The notes beneath the pieces were generated by a model. The model was not told where the DNA came from and ran no database searches. It saw nothing but the letters and a program-made list of their open reading frames with translations. The position numbers and the translations under genes were made by a program. Below are positions 47,604 through 50,826 of a stretch of DNA of 50,826 nt, in pieces. Source of the stretch: an uncultured Clostridiaceae bacterium (GTDB lineage Bacteria; Bacillota; Clostridia; TANB77; CAG-508); contig CATLFA010000010.1 of assembly GCA_949927585.1 (NCBI GenBank), forward strand, positions 1 to 50,826, written 5' to 3'. Within the stretch, counting starts at the first letter, position 1; the number at the start of each line of letters is the position of its first letter.

Positions 47604-47662
47604 ATTATATAACTTTTACATAACTTTGTCAAAATTAACTTTCATAATTATGTAAAAAGTTA
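47604..47662 (-). promoter_or_regulatory. Promoter with overlapping dyad
   Basis: TTGACA (47627-47632), 17-bp spacer, TATAAT (47604-47609) on minus. The spacer is one arm (taacttttacataa, 47610-47623) of an inverted repeat whose other arm (ttatgtaaaaagtta) is at 47648-47662, upstream of the -35. A repressor bound to both arms would close the promoter. Confidence 0.75.
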
Positions 47663-47710
47663 ACTTATATTTGCATATTTTTCAAAAAACTTTTCGATTT
47701 TTTTGACATT

Positions 47711-49175
47711 TTAGTTATCAAACTTAGGCTCACTTGTTAGCCTTATTCCTAAGTTTTTCATTACATTGTTTTCTTCACTTGTAACTATGTATGAAGAGTG
47801 TGCTTCTAATCCGTTCTAATTTTTCTAGTTGTTCTATTGCTTTTTCTATGCTTTTACTTTCTCTACTACATATACTAAGTGTTATTAGTACTTCTTGAAT
47901 ATTTAGATAATAGTTTTTTCTGTATGATATTTTTTGTTTTGTTTTAAATATTCCTTCTAATACTTCTGGTGATAGTAAATATTCTTTATCTGGAATACCT
48001 GCTAATTGTTTTAAGCTATTTATTAGCATTGCACTTGATGCACTAAGTAATTTCGATTCTTTTCCTGTTATTATTTTTCCATCTTTTAGTTTAATTGCTA
48101 CTACATTTGCCTTTTTCTTTTCTGAGGCTTTGATAGTCGGTTCTACTATTCTTCTATCTTCTTTATTTAAGTTTAATTTTGTCATTAATGCACATATTCT
48201 ATCTACAACTTCTTGTGATGTTGTACCTTTTTTCATGTCACAGATAGTTGAATAATATCTTCTTATAATTTCTTGACAACCTGCATCTTTTGCTACTTCG
48301 TCATCTATGATACAATCTTTTATCATATTAACTCCCATATCTGTTGGTGAGTTATATATATTTTTTCCCATTATTTCATTTAGCATATTTTTTAGTATAG
48401 GGAATGTTGATATGTCTCTATTATAATTTACTGCTTCTACATTATATTGTTGCATATGGAATGGATCTATCATATTAATATCACCTAAATCTACTGTTGC
48501 TGCTTCATATGCTACATTTACTGGATGTAACAAACCTAAATTCCACACAGGGAAAGTTTCGTATTTTGCATAGCCTGCTCTTATTCCATTTTTGTTTTCG
48601 TGATACATTTGTGATAAACATGTAGCAAGTTTTCCACTATTTGGACCTGGCGCTGTTATTACTACTAGTTTTTTTGTTGTTTTAATATATGGATTTTTTC
48701 CGAAACCATCTTTACTAAATATCTTTTGTACATCGTTTGGATAGCCTGCAATTGGTTCAAATAAATATGGTATTATATTTTTCTTTTTTAAGCTTTTTGC
48801 TAGTTTTTCTACTCCCTTTTGCCCTGTGTACATATTTATTGCTACACCACTAATTAATATATTTAATTTTTGCATTTTTTCTATTAGTCTTAGTAAATCT
48901 TGTTCATAACTAATTCCATAATCAGCTCTTATTTTATTTTTTTCTATATCATTTGCATTTATGCAAAATATTACTTCTAGTTCATCTTTAAATTGTTTTA
49001 GAAGCTCTATTTTTGCATCTGGTTTAAAACCTGGAAGTACTCTACTCGCATGTAAATCGTCAAATAACTTTCCACCAAATTCTAAGTATAATTTGTTATC
49101 AAACTTTTTTATTCTTTCTTCTATTTTTTCTTTTTGTACTTTTAAATATTTTTCATGATCAAATGCTACTTTCAT
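47711..49175 (-). CDS. DUF1846 protein, +1 frameshifted
   Basis: A conserved Firmicutes protein of about 490 residues, function uncertain. It opens with MKVAFDHEKYLKVQKEKIEE and contains LFDDLHASRVLPGFKPDAK and VVITAPGPNSGKLATCLSQM. The zero frame turns at CGG (complement of ccg at 47811-47813) into ERIRSTLFIHSYK and stops at 47775. Dropping the C gives EGLEAHSSYIVTSEENNVM, KNLGIRLTSEPKFDN, which is the family ending, stopping at 47711. 1465 nt is 488 codons plus one base. AGGAGG precedes ATG 49175. A terminator-like hairpin sits in its leader. Confidence 0.92.
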
Positions 49176-49195
49176 TTTTCCTTTTCCTCCTAAAT

Positions 49196-49244
49196 AAAAA
49201 AAGATTAAAAAACTTTTCCGAAAAATTCGGTTTTTTTTTAATCT
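49196..49244 (-). terminator. Candidate attenuator in the DUF1846 leader
   Basis: On the minus strand GATTAAAAAA...CCGAA / TTCGG...TTTTTTAATC forms a stem followed directly by seven T and then the ribosome site AGGAGG. Lying between promoter and start codon, it looks like an intrinsic terminator that could be bypassed. Confidence 0.6.
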
Positions 49245-49264
49245 ATTACTAATTATTTTTTATA

Positions 49265-49293
49265 ATTTTATCACTAAATATTTTTTTGTGCAA
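49265..49293 (-). promoter_or_regulatory. DUF1846 gene promoter
   Basis: TTGCAC (49288-49293), 17-bp spacer ending in TGA, TAAAAT (49265-49270) on the minus strand. Confidence 0.65.
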
Positions 49294-49342
49294 TATTATT
49301 TTTTAGAAAATTTATAATTTTGTGGTATTTCTTTTCTTTATT

Positions 49343-49351
49343 TGATATACT
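49343..49351 (+). promoter_or_regulatory. deoD promoter (extended -10)
   Basis: TTTGA then TATACT (49346-49351). No good -35 is visible; the TGn-type -10 may suffice. Transcription would start about 30 nt before the ribosome site. Confidence 0.5.
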
Positions 49352-49393
49352 ACTAAAAAACAATAATATAAGTTTATATAAAGGAGGATTTTT

Positions 49394-50113
49394 ATGACAC
49401 CACATAATGAAGCAAAAAAAGAGGATATTGCAAATCTTGTTATTATGCCTGGCGACCCATTACGTGCAAAATATATTGCCGAAAATTTTTTAGAAGATTA
49501 TAAATTAGTTAATTCTGTGAGAGGAATGTTTGCCTATACAGGTTTTTATAGAGGTAAACGTTTGACTGTTATGGCCCATGGTATGGGTATGCCTAGTATT
49601 GGAATTTACTGCTATGAACTTTACAAATTTTATAATGTTAATACTATTATTCGTATAGGTTCTTGTGGAACTTTTTCACCAGATATAAAAACTGGAGATA
49701 TTATTTTAGTTAATAAAAGTTATACTGAGGGTAATTTTTCTCTTGCTATGAATAATGAAATTTGTCATACAGTTGATGGAACTTTAGCCACTATTGATGT
49801 GATTAAAAATATTTCTAAGGATACCAATATCCCTATTATAGAAGGTACTATTCTTTGTAATGAATATTTTGACCCTTATATGGAAGATATTCAAAAATTA
49901 TTTGACAGATTGCCTAAAGAATTAAATATACTTGGCTCTGAAATGGAGTCTTTTGCTCTTTACTATACTGCACATGTATTAAATAAAAATGCAGCATGCC
50001 TTTTAACTGTTGTTGATTCTATGTTTGAAAATAAATCTATGACACCCGAAGAAAGGCAAACTTCTTTAAATAATATGATTAAGATTGCTTTAGATAGTAG
50101 TTTAAAAATGTAA
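49394..50113 (+). CDS. deoD: Purine nucleoside phosphorylase DeoD
   Basis: Splits purine nucleosides with phosphate (salvage). 239 residues of the hexameric type: VIMPGDPLRAKYIAENFLED, HGMGMPSIGIYCYELYKFYN, IRIGSCGTF, LGSEMESFALYYTAHV, and the proton-donor Asp in LTVVDSMFE. AAGGAGG precedes the ATG. It is one of three plus-strand genes. Confidence 0.98.
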   Translation: MTPHNEAKKEDIANLVIMPGDPLRAKYIAENFLEDYKLVNSVRGMFAYTGFYRGKRLTVMAHGMGMPSIGIYCYELYKFYNVNTIIRIGSCGTFSPDIKTGDIILVNKSYTEGNFSLAMNNEICHTVDGTLATIDVIKNISKDTNIPIIEGTILCNEYFDPYMEDIQKLFDRLPKELNILGSEMESFALYYTAHVLNKNAACLLTVVDSMFENKSMTPEERQTSLNNMIKIALDSSLKM

Positions 50114-50116
50114 ATA

Positions 50117-50162
50117 AAAGTTGTAAAGATTTGGGACACATCCCAAATCTTTACAACTTTTA
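50117..50162. terminator. Bidirectional terminator deoD/greA
   Basis: A 21-bp perfect stem (aaaagttgtaaagatttggg and its complement) with loop acaca-type, T-rich on both sides; it serves both convergent genes. Confidence 0.93.
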
Positions 50163-50163
50163 T

Positions 50164-50640
50164 TTATTTTGTTATTGATAAAACTTTATATTTCATTATT
50201 CCTGCTGGGGCATTTACTTCTACTATTTCATTTTTCTTTGCACCTAATAATGCCATTCCCATTGGTGATTCATTTGATATTCTGTTTTGACTTAAGTCTA
50301 CTTCTGTTGAACCTACTATTGTATATTCTACTTCTTCTTCGAATTCCATATCATATATTTTAACAGTATTTCCTACTTGTACTGTTTTTGTATCTATTTC
50401 TGACTCATCTATTATTTTTGCATAACGTATTTTATTTTCTAAATCTGCTATTTTAGCTTCGTTTTCTGCTTGCGCTGTTTTTGCTTCATCATATTCTGAG
50501 TTTTCTGATAAATCTCCAAAGCCTAATGCTATTTTTATACGTTCTGCTACTTCTGCTCTCTTTTCTGTTCTTAAATATTCTAATTCTTTTTCTAAATTTT
50601 CATAACCTTCTTGTGTTAATAATACTTCTTTCTCTTCCAT
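50164..50640 (-). CDS. greA: Transcription elongation factor GreA
   Basis: Stimulates transcript cleavage by stalled RNA polymerase. 158 residues: N-terminal coiled coil ([40 protein letters not shown] with the acidic tip) and C-terminal domain ([20 protein letters not shown]). AAGGAGG precedes the ATG. Confidence 0.98.
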   Translation of the reverse strand: MEEKEVLLTQEGYENLEKELEYLRTEKRAEVAERIKIALGFGDLSENSEYDEAKTAQAENEAKIADLENKIRYAKIIDESEIDTKTVQVGNTVKIYDMEFEEEVEYTIVGSTEVDLSQNRISNESPMGMALLGAKKNEIVEVNAPAGIMKYKVLSITK

Positions 50641-50691
50641 TTAGTGTTCCTCCTTATTTAGCTAAAAGTTTAACTTTGCTACTGCTTTAAT

Positions 50692-50720
50692 ATATTAATG
50701 CACTTTTATAGTTTTGTCAA
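50692..50720 (-). promoter_or_regulatory. greA promoter
   Basis: TTGACA (50715-50720), 17-bp spacer, TAATAT (50692-50697) on the minus strand. Beyond this, 50721-50826 is AT-rich and I see nothing in it. Confidence 0.75.
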
Positions 50721-50826
50721 GATTTTTTTCATATTATAAAAATTTTCTTTTATTAATAAAAAACATTTTTCATTTCTTTTGTATCTATTATGCCATTATT
50801 ACCTATTAAATTTATTATTTTAACTT

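Noticed and set aside
50117..50162. A seventh GGGACA element
   Set aside because: gggacacatccc is only the loop and upper stem of a plain 21-bp terminator; the arms do not match the element family.

Overview
The window comes from an AT-rich, Gram-positive-type genome, most likely an uncultured gut clostridium. The evidence is the Firmicutes-type S10-spc-alpha ribosomal superoperon, a zinc-type S14, LexA, a spoVG gene behind a textbook sigma-H promoter, and a SleB-type spore cortex hydrolase. Almost every gene is on the minus strand. Only spoVG, one small unknown gene (21178-21573) and deoD are on plus. Assignment below class level is not possible by eye.

Layout. 52-1622: 16S rRNA (minus) with two promoters and a leader/trailer processing stem. 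2441-2722: spoVG. 2808-7347: five genes (two PlsC-like acyltransferases, two family-8 glycosyltransferases, one LPG-synthase-type flippase), apparently an envelope glycolipid operon. 7562-7813: tRNA-Val, -Asp, -Phe. 8026-9159: lexA and a membrane protein. 9418-13650: a membrane-anchored protein, obg, two histidine phosphatases, trpS. 13947-14378: a GC-richer foreign gene. 14731-16293: rpmA, rplU, a metallophosphoesterase. 16417-20947: a 42-residue gene boxed by inverted repeats, tsaD, a site-2 protease, a broken fic gene, lysS. 21178-24126: a small zinc-knuckle gene, recN, a pilin-like gene. 24309-41895: the ribosomal superoperon from rpsJ to rplQ with secY, adk, map, infA, rpmJ and rpoA. 42422-47097: zinc-ribbon gene, efp, X-Pro aminopeptidase, prepilin peptidase, yqeG, sleB. 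47227-50640: orphan gene, DUF1846 gene, deoD, greA.

The most striking observation is a shared recoding signature. Four conserved genes (the flippase, the essential GTPase obg, recN, and the DUF1846 gene) are each split by exactly one extra nucleotide. At all four places the zero frame runs into an Arg codon CGG followed by A, and skipping the C restores the conserved protein through a GGA glycine codon. I read every CCG on the plus strand inside minus-strand genes, and every CGG inside plus-strand genes. No other recognisable gene uses CGG in frame. The only genes that do are three unrecognised ones, one of them clearly foreign. This looks like programmed +1 frameshifting, or four-base decoding, at CGGA in a lineage that has nearly abandoned CGG as arginine.

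A second theme is the number of palindromic or inverted-repeat elements in spacers. A family with GGGACA...TGTCCC ends recurs at six spacers inside the ribosomal superoperon. Other families sit near lexA, rpmA, tsaD, trpS and rplV.
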